NCBI GenBank assembly: GCA_015055815.1
Contig: SVHM01000005.1
Span: 1 to 64,000 of the forward strand
Reading direction: 5' to 3'
DNA from: Clostridiales bacterium
GTDB taxonomy: Bacteria > Bacillota > Clostridia > Christensenellales > UBA1242
Length of the DNA stretch: 64,000 nucleotides
A program made the translations under genes and the position numbers. How positions within the stretch are numbered: position 1 is the first letter of the stretch; every line of letters begins with the position of its first letter. Below, piece after piece: positions 1 to 8,007 of the stretch. The notes below the pieces were generated by a model. It saw only the letters and a list, made by a program, of their open reading frames with translations, was not told the DNA's origin and did no database searches.

Positions 1-626
1 TTGTCATTATTCGTTGAGGCTAGCTTTTTATTAAGAATTGATATAGATTCCTTGATTCCAGGGTGAGTACCAGGTTGTTCGGGCATAAACGGTACATACA
101 ACCAACCTAATTGTTTGAAGGCCTCATAAACACAGAACTTATGTATTTGCGTAATTTCCTTGTTCGTATTAGGGGTTGTGGAACGTACCGTCATATTAGT
201 GAATATTAACGAGCCATTCCTTTGCAATAAAGCAGGTTGTTCCTTTACGGTACGAGACCACGAAACTCGTCCTTTTGTATCGGTAATATATTCGGGGTCG
301 CTCTCTACATAATATCGACCTGACCTTAAAAAACCTCTAACAATGGTCAAGTATGCGTGTATAGGAAAATCAACCGTTTGCGGGGCTTCAAATTTAGGCG
401 ACTCGATAACACGGTCTTCCTTCATAAAGGCAGATAAAACACCGAAAAGATTATTAATATCTGCCCTTAATTGGTCATCGTCATCAGGTAATTGATATCC
501 TATAGGAAAATAAATCACCGCATCGCCAGAATCGGCTTTTACACCAACGAAAGAATCACCGTCATTATTGGTATTGACGTGGCAACGTTCTCTTAAATTT
601 TTAGATAGAATTTCTGATAAATCCAA
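1..626 (-). CDS. LlaJI-type restriction subunit R2 (partial, runs off left edge)
   Basis: I translated this frame by hand because the ORF is open at the window edge. It starts at a TTG (626-624) eight bases after a perfect AGGAGG and 23 bp after the stop of the McrB-like gene. The protein begins MDLSEILSKNLRERC and includes YYVESDPEYITDTKGRVSW and KFCVYEAFKQLGWLY. Position and general character match the second restriction protein (R2) of LlaJI-type systems, which works with an McrB-like NTPase, much as McrC does. The C-terminus, where nuclease motifs could lie, is outside the window. The family call is from recall and operon context, not a search. Confidence 0.72.
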   Translation of the reverse strand, partial: MDLSEILSKNLRERCHVNTNNDGDSFVGVKADSGDAVIYFPIGYQLPDDDDQLRADINNLFGVLSAFMKEDRVIESPKFEAPQTVDFPIHAYLTIVRGFLRSGRYYVESDPEYITDTKGRVSWSRTVKEQPALLQRNGSLIFTNMTVRSTTPNTNKEITQIHKFCVYEAFKQLGWLYVPFMPEQPGTHPGIKESISILNKKLASTNND

Positions 627-649
627 GTCAACTACCTCCTATTTTTTCG

Positions 650-3070
650 TTAGTTTCCGTTAAGCAAGTCCCTTATGTGCTGCTTGAAAACTCTAAGTCT
701 ATCCTTGCCTGTGTTGAAGACGAATGTTCTGATTACCTTTTCCAAACAATCCAAATTTTCTGTATCGAAAAGCACTTCAGGATTAAATTTAAATGCATCA
801 TCCCATAAGTACTTTATAACCTTTTCAGGGAACACACGAACCTTGATAATAGCGGCTCTTAATTCCTTTAAGCGTTGTGCCTTATCGCTAGTGATGGTTT
901 TATCCCTCTCCGCGTTAAGAAGGTCGATGTATTCACGATAAAGGTCAGTATATCCTTCAGAGGGAACTGCATTGGCATCGAACTCAAGGTCTGTTTCGTG
1001 AATGAAGTAAACACCCAATCTCTTATCTTCAGCGGAAGCAACTTTTGCCTTGTTTCCAATGATTTGTGCGTTAATAATATCGCAGAACTTGCTCCAAACA
1101 ACACCAGTATCAAGAATTTGAGCATTCGCCAAGGATGCACGGACATTATCAAAGTTGTTTTCTATGAGGCGCATACGCCATCTTCTTTGGAAAGCCGTGT
1201 CCAAAGTGAATACGTTTTGGTCAGAGGTGTTCATTGTGCCGTAAATTGAAAGGTTGGACGGTATGCGTACTTTAGCAGTTTCGTCACCGTATACAATTTT
1301 TGCCACGCTCTTATTAGTTATGCCATATGCACTAGTTCCTGCTTTATAGGTAATTCCACCCTCGGTAAATGATTCATAGGCTCTATCGAGAAGTTGGAAT
1401 ATGTCACCAAAGATTGCAGGGGCATTACCTCTATTGATTTCTTCAATAACAAGCACATACTCTTTTGTAGGGTGCGTATACGCTTCACGCAAAATCGTGG
1501 TAAAAGGACCAGGGGTAAAATCATAAGTTACCATCTTATCCTCGGGGTCAACGATTGGCAAAATTTGTCCTACAAAATCTGCGTTTGTATAGTCGGGGTG
1601 GAATACTACACGTTCTACCTTTGTTGAGGGAGTGCAATATTCGTGTGCGATTGTCCAGCTCTTACCTGAACCCGGCACACCATACAAAAGTACATTTGTA
1701 CCACCCGAAAGCCGAGTGGATTCATCTACACTAGAATCCAATGGATTAGAATCCTCTTGGCTTTCTATTAAGCATCTTTGAAATTGATAGTCATATGTTA
1801 AATCTTGTTTTTTGTCATCCATAATAATTGTCCCCACTATATGTAAATTTGATGGTAAAAGCACTTTATTCGGTTGCAGTACCGCTCTTGCGTTCGCACT
1901 GTTGTTTCTAAGGTAAGTGTAAAATTTCTCGTCTTCAATTGAGTCTTTTGACCACCCATGTCTTACGCTTATCACATCATCCACCCTAGGGAAAAGAGCG
2001 GTGTATTTCGACATTGCAGCAAAGAATGAGTGCTCATTCATACCCTGAATGACAATGTATATATTTTTCTTTTCGTTGTTATATGCATATAAAACGGCTT
2101 TTTCAAATACTTTAGGAGCAAAAGTTGATTCACCGTCTATAATACAAAAATCATTTCCGTCAGAAGAAGTCCAATCAAACCTTACAATTTGTGATTCATC
2201 GCTCACTCTACCAAGAACCGAATTTTCAACCCAGTGGTTAACCGTGTTATAGTTTGTATCTGTATACGTGAATAGCCTAACTGGCGTATAGACTGCATTA
2301 ATTTTTCTTATTTGCTGCTTATGGGCTTCACCCAATAATGCACTCAAACTATAATATGTTTTACCGTCTTCTTCATCCTTTTCGCTTACAAGCAGACCGA
2401 TACTATCATCAGTGAAGATGTCAATAATTTTGCAATCATTAACAATATTTGTAATTTCCCATTCCTCATTTAACTTGGTATAGTCACGATGTCGATTACT
2501 TTTCACATTATCGATAGCCTCTTGAAACGTCTTATAAACGCCTCTATTCAAGCCATACATAACGTGGCATATTTCATCGGCAGTAGCTTTTCCCAACTCG
2601 AGCAGGGTCTTAAATACAACTTTAGGAGGTTCAATGTCGGTGTTGGATTGTTCAGCTCCACTGTTATTTTTACCAAACGAGTCAAAAATAACACTGTCAA
2701 AAATCAAGTCCACAAAATCTTTACGATGCTCGGGAGCTATGCAGTAACGATTTTCAGCTGGAACATCGGCACCATTATCGCAGATATATTCCAACAATAA
2801 TTCACCTCTATGCGTAAGCACAAGATAGCTACTATTATCGGCATACACAACAACATCGGCAAATCCAAAATAACGTACCATTTTGCTTTTATTGTATGCT
2901 GTTCTGTTTTCTTTTCCGTTTTTGACAGCAGGAACACCAACAAATGTCGCCATTTCAGATACGAAATCTTTTCTAGATATTCTTCCATTATGATTGGAAA
3001 TAATCTTCAAGGTATACAAGAAATAGCTAATGTTCATGCTTGACTTGTCAATTGTTAATTTACCTATCAT
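650..3070 (-). CDS. McrB-like AAA+ NTPase, LlaJI-type restriction subunit R1
   Basis: This 806-residue protein has an N-terminal region of winged-helix character, a middle domain that may read DNA, and a C-terminal McrB-type AAA+ motor. Walker A is GVPGSGKS near residue 465, Walker B with the McrB-specific tail is VIEEINRGNAPAIFGD near 540, and the sensor/arginine region is GTMNTSDQNVFTLDTAFQRRW near 610. McrB-family motors hydrolyse nucleotide and translocate DNA to drive a partner nuclease. The start overlaps the upstream methyltransferase gene by 11 bp, so translation is probably coupled. Two m5C methyltransferases upstream and an R2-like gene downstream favour LlaJI-type modification-dependent self-protection over a methyl-directed McrBC system. 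Confidence 0.88.
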   Translation of the reverse strand: MIGKLTIDKSSMNISYFLYTLKIISNHNGRISRKDFVSEMATFVGVPAVKNGKENRTAYNKSKMVRYFGFADVVVYADNSSYLVLTHRGELLLEYICDNGADVPAENRYCIAPEHRKDFVDLIFDSVIFDSFGKNNSGAEQSNTDIEPPKVVFKTLLELGKATADEICHVMYGLNRGVYKTFQEAIDNVKSNRHRDYTKLNEEWEITNIVNDCKIIDIFTDDSIGLLVSEKDEEDGKTYYSLSALLGEAHKQQIRKINAVYTPVRLFTYTDTNYNTVNHWVENSVLGRVSDESQIVRFDWTSSDGNDFCIIDGESTFAPKVFEKAVLYAYNNEKKNIYIVIQGMNEHSFFAAMSKYTALFPRVDDVISVRHGWSKDSIEDEKFYTYLRNNSANARAVLQPNKVLLPSNLHIVGTIIMDDKKQDLTYDYQFQRCLIESQEDSNPLDSSVDESTRLSGGTNVLLYGVPGSGKSWTIAHEYCTPSTKVERVVFHPDYTNADFVGQILPIVDPEDKMVTYDFTPGPFTTILREAYTHPTKEYVLVIEEINRGNAPAIFGDIFQLLDRAYESFTEGGITYKAGTSAYGITNKSVAKIVYGDETAKVRIPSNLSIYGTMNTSDQNVFTLDTAFQRRWRMRLIENNFDNVRASLANAQILDTGVVWSKFCDIINAQIIGNKAKVASAEDKRLGVYFIHETDLEFDANAVPSEGYTDLYREYIDLLNAERDKTITSDKAQRLKELRAAIIKVRVFPEKVIKYLWDDAFKFNPEVLFDTENLDCLEKVIRTFVFNTGKDRLRVFKQHIRDLLNGN

Positions 3071-4232
3071 ATGAACCTCCTACAATCAATGATTCAATAG
3101 CTCTGCGAATCAATAATGGCGGAATGCCTTCACCTATAACTTTTCTTATCAAAACATCATCTGCCCATTCTGGGATGTTCCAATCGGTTGGTAGAGATGA
3201 TAATATGAGCAACTCATAAATAGACAAAGCTCTTGCGTCCGAATAAATACGAGTATGTTCATCTGTGCCTTGAGAAATTAGTCTTCCTGGATGCACAGTG
3301 GAAAATGCTGATATTACACCGCTATTTTGCATAATGGTTGTTGCGGGCTTATTCCAATCCATACGCATATATGTTCTTGGAGCCCCTTTTATTCTTCTGC
3401 CTTTTGTCATCGGATAATAAATATCATTTTTGAATGCTGATGTGCCGGACGGAGTATGCATCATCCACTCGACTTGCTTCCAACTATGAACAGGAGGTAT
3501 ATGCCACTTGGAAATTTTCAGTCCCTCCGCCTTTTTCTTTTCAAAATCAGGAAATCTCCAACGTTCATATTTATCTCTCAAATCGGGGTCAAGAGATGGC
3601 AAATGACCGATGGCATCTTGCAAAGTGATAATTTTTTCATTCTTCACAGGAAATTCCCATGCTACATTTTCACTTTTCTTTGATAGCAAATAGATATAAC
3701 GTTGACGTGATTGCGGAACGCCATAATCCATAGCATTGACAACTCGTGTCTTGTTAAAATTATAATATTCGCCAAGTTCGTTTTCAACATACTGTGGAAT
3801 AAAAACGTAATTATCCATATATAAAATTTGAGTATGTTGCTGCATGGGAACATTCTCAATAATAACAAATCGAGGCTTTAAGCGTTTAATCGCCTCAACA
3901 GCATAGTAAATTAAAAAGTTTCTGGGGTCTAATGGGTCTTTTCGCCCAGCACAAGACATACCTTGGCAAGGAGGAGTAGCTATCACCATTTCAACTCCAG
4001 CATCCTTTGCTGCGCCTATAACGTTTTCAAAAACATTTTCGTCTGTTATGTCGCCTTGAATCATATTTACAGAGGGGTATAAATGATTGTAAAATCTGCA
4101 CCGTTCCTCCAATAATTCGTTTGCAACAACCACATCCACACCTAAATCCTGTAAATAGGTTTCGGATATTCCTACATTAGCAAAAAGCGATAGTGCTTTA
4201 ATTTTTTCTTTAAATTTTATATCATTGCTCAT
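3060..4232 (-). CDS. DNA (cytosine-5)-methyltransferase, second of tandem pair
   Basis: A C5-cytosine methyltransferase of 390 residues that transfers methyl from SAM to cytosine and protects host sites. Motif I is FANVGISETY, motif IV with the catalytic Cys is TPPCQGMS near residue 89, motif VI is ENVP, motif VIII is QSRQRYIY and motif X is GEGIPP. It is clearly paralogous to the methyltransferase just upstream, with divergent stretches before motif X where target recognition is expected. It overlaps that gene by 11 bp and the McrB-like gene by 11 bp. Paired m5C enzymes usually modify the two strands of an asymmetric site; the site itself cannot be read from the sequence. Confidence 0.93.
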   Translation of the reverse strand: MSNDIKFKEKIKALSLFANVGISETYLQDLGVDVVVANELLEERCRFYNHLYPSVNMIQGDITDENVFENVIGAAKDAGVEMVIATPPCQGMSCAGRKDPLDPRNFLIYYAVEAIKRLKPRFVIIENVPMQQHTQILYMDNYVFIPQYVENELGEYYNFNKTRVVNAMDYGVPQSRQRYIYLLSKKSENVAWEFPVKNEKIITLQDAIGHLPSLDPDLRDKYERWRFPDFEKKKAEGLKISKWHIPPVHSWKQVEWMMHTPSGTSAFKNDIYYPMTKGRRIKGAPRTYMRMDWNKPATTIMQNSGVISAFSTVHPGRLISQGTDEHTRIYSDARALSIYELLILSSLPTDWNIPEWADDVLIRKVIGEGIPPLLIRRAIESLIVGGSYDR

Positions 4233-5376
4233 ACACTTGCTCCAAACTTATTAATGCGGCCTCGATTAATCTCGGTGGTACGCCTTCGCCCATAATTTCA
4301 CGAAGTACATTACTACTTGCCCAACTAGGAATATTCCAATCATCAGGAAGCGAGGTAACTCTCATCAACTCAAAGATTGATAACACTCGTGCATCAGACC
4401 AAAGTCTTTCTTCCTCGTTGCTCGAATCAACAATAGGTCTGCCAGGATGTCCATTTTCTTGAGATCCTATGCGGCTAGTATATTTTGTAACTGTATATGC
4501 GGGCTTGTCCCACCATTGTCTTTTATAAGTGTTTTTGTACCCCTTGGATTTGCTACCATCAGCTAAAGTTGGATAGTACTTTTCGTTGTTCCACGCAGTG
4601 CATCCTTCGGCGGTGTGCATCATAGCAATCACGTGTCGATATTTATGTTTGGGAGGATAGTGCCAAGGCGATACGGCCAAACCTCTTGCTTTTTTTTCGT
4701 AGTACTCAGGGAACAGTTCTAATTTAGTAGTTTCGCTCACATCGGTTACATCCGGGTCTAAGGAAGGTAAATCACCGATGGCGTCCCTCATGGTTGTAAC
4801 TTTACCCGTTTTTTCAGGAAATTCCCAGTGAATCCCAGTAGAAACGTGTGCTAGGAGGTAGACGCAACGCTCTCGTGATTGTGCTACGCCATAATGCATT
4901 GCATTAACAACTCTATTCTTGTTAAAGCAATACTCATTACCAAGCTCGCTCTTCAAATACTCGTCTATTAAAATCCACTCACCATCAACCTCTATTTTTG
5001 TATGCAAAATTTCAGGTACATTTTCAATAATTACAAAAAGAGGTTTTACACGTTTAATAGCTTCAACCACTTGGATAATAAGTCGGTTACGAGGGTCATC
5101 CTTTAATTGCTTACCAGCCGTACTCATGCCCTGGCAAGGCGGAGTCGCAATCAAAAAATTACATTTTTCATCTACCGCCGTTGATACAACTTTCTCAAAA
5201 ATAGCTTCGTTGGTGATATCACCCTCAATCATATTGACTTTAGGGTATAAATGCCTATAAATTTCAACTCTTTCGGGTAACAATTCGGATGCAACCCTAA
5301 CAATAATATTGTGTTTTTCAAAATATGTTTCGGCAATTCCTGCACTCGCAAACATCGATAATGCTCTTAATTCCAT
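4222..5376 (-). CDS. DNA (cytosine-5)-methyltransferase, first of tandem pair
   Basis: A 384-residue C5-cytosine methyltransferase. Visible motifs are FASAGIAETYF (I), TPPCQGMSTAGK with the catalytic Cys near residue 82 (IV), ENVPEI (VI), QSRERCVYLL (VIII) and GEGVPPRLIEA (X). It shares the overall plan of the neighbouring methyltransferase but has a different variable region (EYYEKKARGLAVSPWHYPP onward). The ATG lies two bases after the stop of the Xre-type regulator, and the purine-rich end of that gene supplies the ribosome-binding site. Two methyltransferases plus two restriction subunits is the gene content known for LlaJI. Confidence 0.93.
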   Translation of the reverse strand: MELRALSMFASAGIAETYFEKHNIIVRVASELLPERVEIYRHLYPKVNMIEGDITNEAIFEKVVSTAVDEKCNFLIATPPCQGMSTAGKQLKDDPRNRLIIQVVEAIKRVKPLFVIIENVPEILHTKIEVDGEWILIDEYLKSELGNEYCFNKNRVVNAMHYGVAQSRERCVYLLAHVSTGIHWEFPEKTGKVTTMRDAIGDLPSLDPDVTDVSETTKLELFPEYYEKKARGLAVSPWHYPPKHKYRHVIAMMHTAEGCTAWNNEKYYPTLADGSKSKGYKNTYKRQWWDKPAYTVTKYTSRIGSQENGHPGRPIVDSSNEEERLWSDARVLSIFELMRVTSLPDDWNIPSWASSNVLREIMGEGVPPRLIEAALISLEQVYEQ

Positions 5377-5378
5377 AA

Positions 5379-5600
5379 TTACTTTTCCTTTTCCTTGTCG
5401 GTTGTCCCTTCTAACACTAGCAAATCACCAATTTCACAACCGAATAGAGTGCATAACTTTTCAACAGTTTCAAAATCTATTCTAGTTGCCTTATCATGAT
5501 ACAATTGAGTAACGGTGCTTCTTGCTAGACCCGTTTTCAAATGAACATCTTGAATGGAATATCTAGATTTACCCATAAGTGTGGATAATTGGCACTTCAT
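5379..5600 (-). CDS. Xre/Cro-family HTH regulator of the restriction-modification operon
   Basis: A 73-residue protein that is almost entirely a Cro/CI-type helix-turn-helix (SIQDVHLKTGLARSTVTQLY), followed by the typical KLCTLFGCEIGDLL segment and a charged tail. It resembles the short YozG-like class. It is the first gene of the operon, with ATG after AAAGGAG and a perfect consensus promoter upstream. It probably controls methyltransferase and restriction expression, as controller proteins do, but this is inferred from position. The palindrome TTTTGTCAAAA between promoter and start is a candidate operator. Confidence 0.85.
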   Translation of the reverse strand: MKCQLSTLMGKSRYSIQDVHLKTGLARSTVTQLYHDKATRIDFETVEKLCTLFGCEIGDLLVLEGTTDKEKEK

Positions 5601-5612
5601 TTTAGAACTCCT

Positions 5613-5623
5613 TTTGTCAAAAC
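5613..5623. promoter_or_regulatory. Candidate operator palindrome TTTTGTCAAAA
   Basis: An 11-bp perfect palindrome (central base excepted) lies between the -10 box and the ribosome-binding site of the HTH gene. It is a plausible site for autoregulation by that HTH protein. Only one copy was seen, so support is weak. Confidence 0.3.
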
Positions 5624-5640
5624 TTTTTTAATTCTTATCT

Positions 5641-5669
5641 ATTATATCACTTTAAAACAAATATGTCAA
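5641..5669 (-). promoter_or_regulatory. Sigma-A promoter of the restriction-modification operon
   Basis: On the minus strand this reads TTGACA, 17 bp, TATAAT: a perfect consensus. It lies about 40 bp upstream of the HTH gene ATG, and no other strong promoter was seen inside the tightly packed operon. Confidence 0.88.
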
Positions 5670-5720
5670 TAGGATGTCAGTCGTTTTGGAGTGTTTTTGT
5701 GCAGTTGTATTTGATTTTTT

Positions 5721-5938
5721 ATAAATTGAACGATACCCCATAAATTGAACGAAAAGGGTATAAATTGAACGATTTATATTTTATGGTTAAAAACAAAAAA
5801 GGCTTGCGAGGATGAAAACTATCCCGGCAAGCCTAAATTTTTGCTGTAAAACCTATGAAAAAGGACAAAACACCCCTATTTTTGCAATAAAAAAGCCATA
5901 ATACCGATATTTTTCGTATCAATATTATGGTTTCTTTA
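5721..5938. repeat. ~217-bp direct repeat, copy 1
   Basis: This copy closely matches the segment at 7072-7288. It opens with three tandem copies of ATAAATTGAACGA, two of which are framed by the inverted pair ATACCC/GGGTAT. It then has an inverted repeat AGGCTTGC/GCAAGCCT and ends in a hairpin CCATAATA.../...TATTATGG with a T-run on the minus strand. The pair brackets the DUF4097 lipoprotein gene. Together with the promoter region at 5601-5720 it accounts for most of the gene-free stretch 5601-6049. Confidence 0.9.
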
Positions 5939-6049
5939 AGTGAGTAATCTAAAATTTTGATACCATTTTCATATGGGTGCAAATTTTAGCAGTATAGGTG
6001 CATTTTCCTATAAGGCTTTGCACCCGTTAAGTTCGCGAACTAGAAACTA

Positions 6050-6982
6050 TCAGTCTTCTGAAATTGAGATTTTAATATCTCCCGTATCAGTTGTAATTTC
6101 GCATCTCCCGCCGATAATGGAATTCGGGACATCAATGCGGCCTGTATCGGTTTTTGTGATAAATACTTTGTTGGTAAGCAAACTGCCTTCAACATCACCT
6201 GTACTCGTCATTATAAAAAGCTCTGCTGCATCCGAGCGGTCAAGCGTTACGTCACCCGTGCTTCTTTCAACAGAGATCTTTTCTGTAGAAATAACATTTT
6301 TCAGTGATATATCGCCGCTGCTTCCCGTTGAGGTAAGATTTTTGCATGCAACATCGGTTAGATAAGTCTTTCCGGTTGATACACCGATTGTAATATTTCC
6401 ATCACAAGTCGCAGATGAAACAGTCACATTGCCTGTAGACACAGTAAGATCAAGCGAGCTTGCTGATATACCTTCCGCATAAATGTCACCGGTACTTGCC
6501 GCTATTTTAATATTCTCCGCAGCCGAAGCATAGCACTTAATATTACCTGTACTGAGTGAAATATCAATACTCTTAAATTTAAAAACCTTTGATATCTCGA
6601 TATCACCAGTGCTTTCCTCGATGACAAGCGAAGAATACGCTGCTTCGGGAAGATAAACCGTAATCTTCGGTGAGTCTATATTAACCCCGATATAGTCATA
6701 CCATTTTTTATTGTTAACAACATTAACCGCAAGAGTACCGTCTTGAACTTCAACGGAATGGCTTTTCTTTGCATCCTCATAACAAACCACTCTGCACATT
6801 CCGTCATCAGACAGTACAAAAGCAATATCCGCTGTATCTGTTTTTATAGATATATTGTCGAATTCTTCATTGATTTTGTGGATGTTGGTTTCATAGTCAC
6901 TTAAAGAGCATGCTGTCAATGTTAATAGCCCCATACTAAAAACAATAAGCAGAAGCAATCGTAATAAAGTTGAGTGGTGCAT
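6050..6982 (-). CDS. DUF4097-family lipoprotein with STGD repeats
   Basis: A 310-residue lipoprotein. The N-terminus is a signal peptide ending in the lipobox LTAC, so it should be lipidated and face outward. The body is a run of short beta-strand repeats with a recurring STGDI/STGNV core, about ten copies, as in DUF4097 proteins that form a right-handed beta-helix. The role of this family is unclear. The codon use looks richer in G+C than the neighbouring housekeeping genes, and the gene sits between two ~217-bp direct repeats beside a tRNA operon, so transfer is likely. The start has an AAAGGAG site and its own promoter at 7024-7052. Confidence 0.85.
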   Translation of the reverse strand: MHHSTLLRLLLLIVFSMGLLTLTACSLSDYETNIHKINEEFDNISIKTDTADIAFVLSDDGMCRVVCYEDAKKSHSVEVQDGTLAVNVVNNKKWYDYIGVNIDSPKITVYLPEAAYSSLVIEESTGDIEISKVFKFKSIDISLSTGNIKCYASAAENIKIAASTGDIYAEGISASSLDLTVSTGNVTVSSATCDGNITIGVSTGKTYLTDVACKNLTSTGSSGDISLKNVISTEKISVERSTGDVTLDRSDAAELFIMTSTGDVEGSLLTNKVFITKTDTGRIDVPNSIIGGRCEITTDTGDIKISISED

Positions 6983-7023
6983 TGAATTTCTCCTTTGTCA
7001 AATTCTTATTTATCTGTGAGTTT

Positions 7024-7052
7024 ATTATAGCATCAAATCCAACTAAAGTCAA
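7024..7052 (-). promoter_or_regulatory. Promoter of the DUF4097 lipoprotein gene
   Basis: The minus strand reads TTGACT, 17 bp, TATAAT, about 40 bp before the lipoprotein ATG. Confidence 0.8.
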
Positions 7053-7071
7053 GTCTTTTATTCAGTAAATC

Positions 7072-7288
7072 AATAATTGAACGATACCCTATAAATTGAA
7101 CGAAAGGGGTATAAAGTGAACGATTTATATTTTACGGGTAAAAACAAAAAAGCTCGCAAGGACGAAAACTCTCCCAGCAAGCCTCTATTTTTTGCTAAAA
7201 AACCTATAAAAAGGTCAAAATCTCCCCATTTTGGCAATAAAAAAGCCATAATACCGATATTTTTTGTATCAATATTATGGTTTCTTTA
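7072..7288. repeat. ~217-bp direct repeat, copy 2, abutting tRNA-Tyr
   Basis: Partner of the repeat at 5721-5938, with scattered substitutions. It ends exactly where the encoded CCA of tRNA-Tyr begins, and its terminal hairpin serves as the terminator of the tRNA operon. The ORF 7116..7325 in the track is a by-product of this repeat. Confidence 0.9.
7239..7286 (-). terminator. Terminator of the Pro-to-Tyr tRNA operon
   Basis: On the minus strand, just after tRNA-Tyr, the hairpin CCATAATATTGATA.../...TATCGGTATTATGG is followed by CTTTTTT. The same hairpin is duplicated in repeat copy 1. Confidence 0.8.
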
Positions 7289-7373
7289 TGGTGGGAAGGG
7301 ATGGATTCGAACCATCGAAGACTGAGTCGACGGATTTACAGTCCGTTGCATTTGGCCGCTCTGCAACCTTCCC
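7289..7373 (-). tRNA. tRNA-Tyr (GTA)
   Basis: An 85-nt cloverleaf with a long variable arm, anticodon GTA, acceptor GGGAAGG and encoded CCA. Last gene of the operon. Confidence 0.96.
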
Positions 7374-7380
7374 AAAAAAA

Positions 7381-7455
7381 TGGAGCTGGTGATAGGAATC
7401 GAACCTACAACCTGCTGATTACAAGTCAGCTGCTCTACCGTTGAGCCACACCAGC
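7381..7455 (-). tRNA. tRNA-Thr (TGT)
   Basis: A 75-nt cloverleaf with anticodon TGT, acceptor GCTGGTG and encoded CCA. Confidence 0.96.
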
Positions 7456-7513
7456 ATACTAAAGTTATTATTATATTTTGTCGGTATATCCATATAATAA
7501 TAACTTAATTATA

Positions 7514-7589
7514 TGGTGCCGCGGGGCGGAATCGAACCACCGACACAAGGATTTTCAGTCCTTTGCTCTACCGACTGAGCTACCGAGGC
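7514..7589 (-). tRNA. tRNA-Phe (GAA), with an acceptor-stem mismatch
   Basis: A 76-nt cloverleaf with anticodon GAA and encoded CCA. The 5' acceptor strand GCCTCGG and 3' strand CCGCGGC leave a T4-C69 mismatch; all other stems pair. Confidence 0.94.
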
Positions 7590-7599
7590 ATACATATAT

Positions 7600-7676
7600 T
7601 GGCGACCTGGATGGGACTCGAACCCACGACCTCTAGCGTGACAGGCTAGCGTTCTAACCAGCTGAACTACCAGGCC
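7600..7676 (-). tRNA. tRNA-Asp (GTC)
   Basis: A 77-nt cloverleaf with anticodon GTC, discriminator G as expected for Asp, and encoded CCA. Confidence 0.96.
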
Positions 7677-7694
7677 AAATATATAAAAATTAAA

Positions 7695-7771
7695 TGGTGG
7701 GCCTTCAGGGACTTGAACCCCGGACCAACCGGTTATGAGCCGGTTGCTCTAACCAACTGAGCTAAAGGCCC
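7695..7771 (-). tRNA. tRNA with CAT anticodon (Ile2-like or elongator Met)
   Basis: A 77-nt cloverleaf with anticodon CAT and acceptor GGGCCTT/AAGGCCC. The body GGGCCTTTAGCTCAGTTGG resembles Bacillus tRNA-Ile2, whose C34 is converted to lysidine by TilS, more than initiator Met. Elongator Met cannot be excluded by eye. Confidence 0.9.
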
Positions 7772-7787
7772 ATTATCGAATAAATAA

Positions 7788-7864
7788 TGGTCGGGGTGAA
7801 GAGACTCGAACTCCCGGCCCCTTGATCCCAAATCAAGTGCGCTACCAAACTGCGCTACACCCCG
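7788..7864 (-). tRNA. tRNA-Pro (TGG)
   Basis: A 77-nt cloverleaf with anticodon TGG, acceptor CGGGGTG and encoded CCA. First gene of the operon. Confidence 0.96.
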
Positions 7865-7894
7865 TTAACACTACTCTCAAGCGATAACAAGATA

Positions 7895-7923
7895 ATAATA
7901 CTATAATTTTTAACTAATGTCAA
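7895..7923 (-). promoter_or_regulatory. Promoter of the Pro-Ile2/Met-Asp-Phe-Thr-Tyr tRNA operon
   Basis: The minus strand reads TTGACA, 17 bp, TATTAT, about 30 bp before tRNA-Pro. Confidence 0.82.
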
Positions 7924-7995
7924 GAATTTTATTTAAATAATTCTATTTTTTTCAAATTTATTTATTTGGGTATTCCAATTTATTTAATTATATGT

Positions 7996-8001
7996 TATAA
8001 T
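7996..8001 (+). promoter_or_regulatory. -10 box placed for a leaderless transcript
   Basis: A perfect TATAAT ends six bases before the ATG at 8008, so transcription should start at or next to the start codon. No Shine-Dalgarno sequence is present. The -35 region is weak. Confidence 0.5.
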
Positions 8002-8007
8002 TTACAC

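Noticed and set aside
875-1249. 124-aa plus-strand ORF
   Set aside because: Antisense shadow of the McrB-like gene without its own start signals.
650-3070. Classical methyl-dependent McrBC system
   Set aside because: Two cognate-looking m5C methyltransferases in the same operon would make methylated DNA a target, so a LlaJI-type system fits better.
7116-7325. 69-aa plus-strand ORF
   Set aside because: It lies in the direct repeat and runs into the tRNA-Tyr gene on the other strand.
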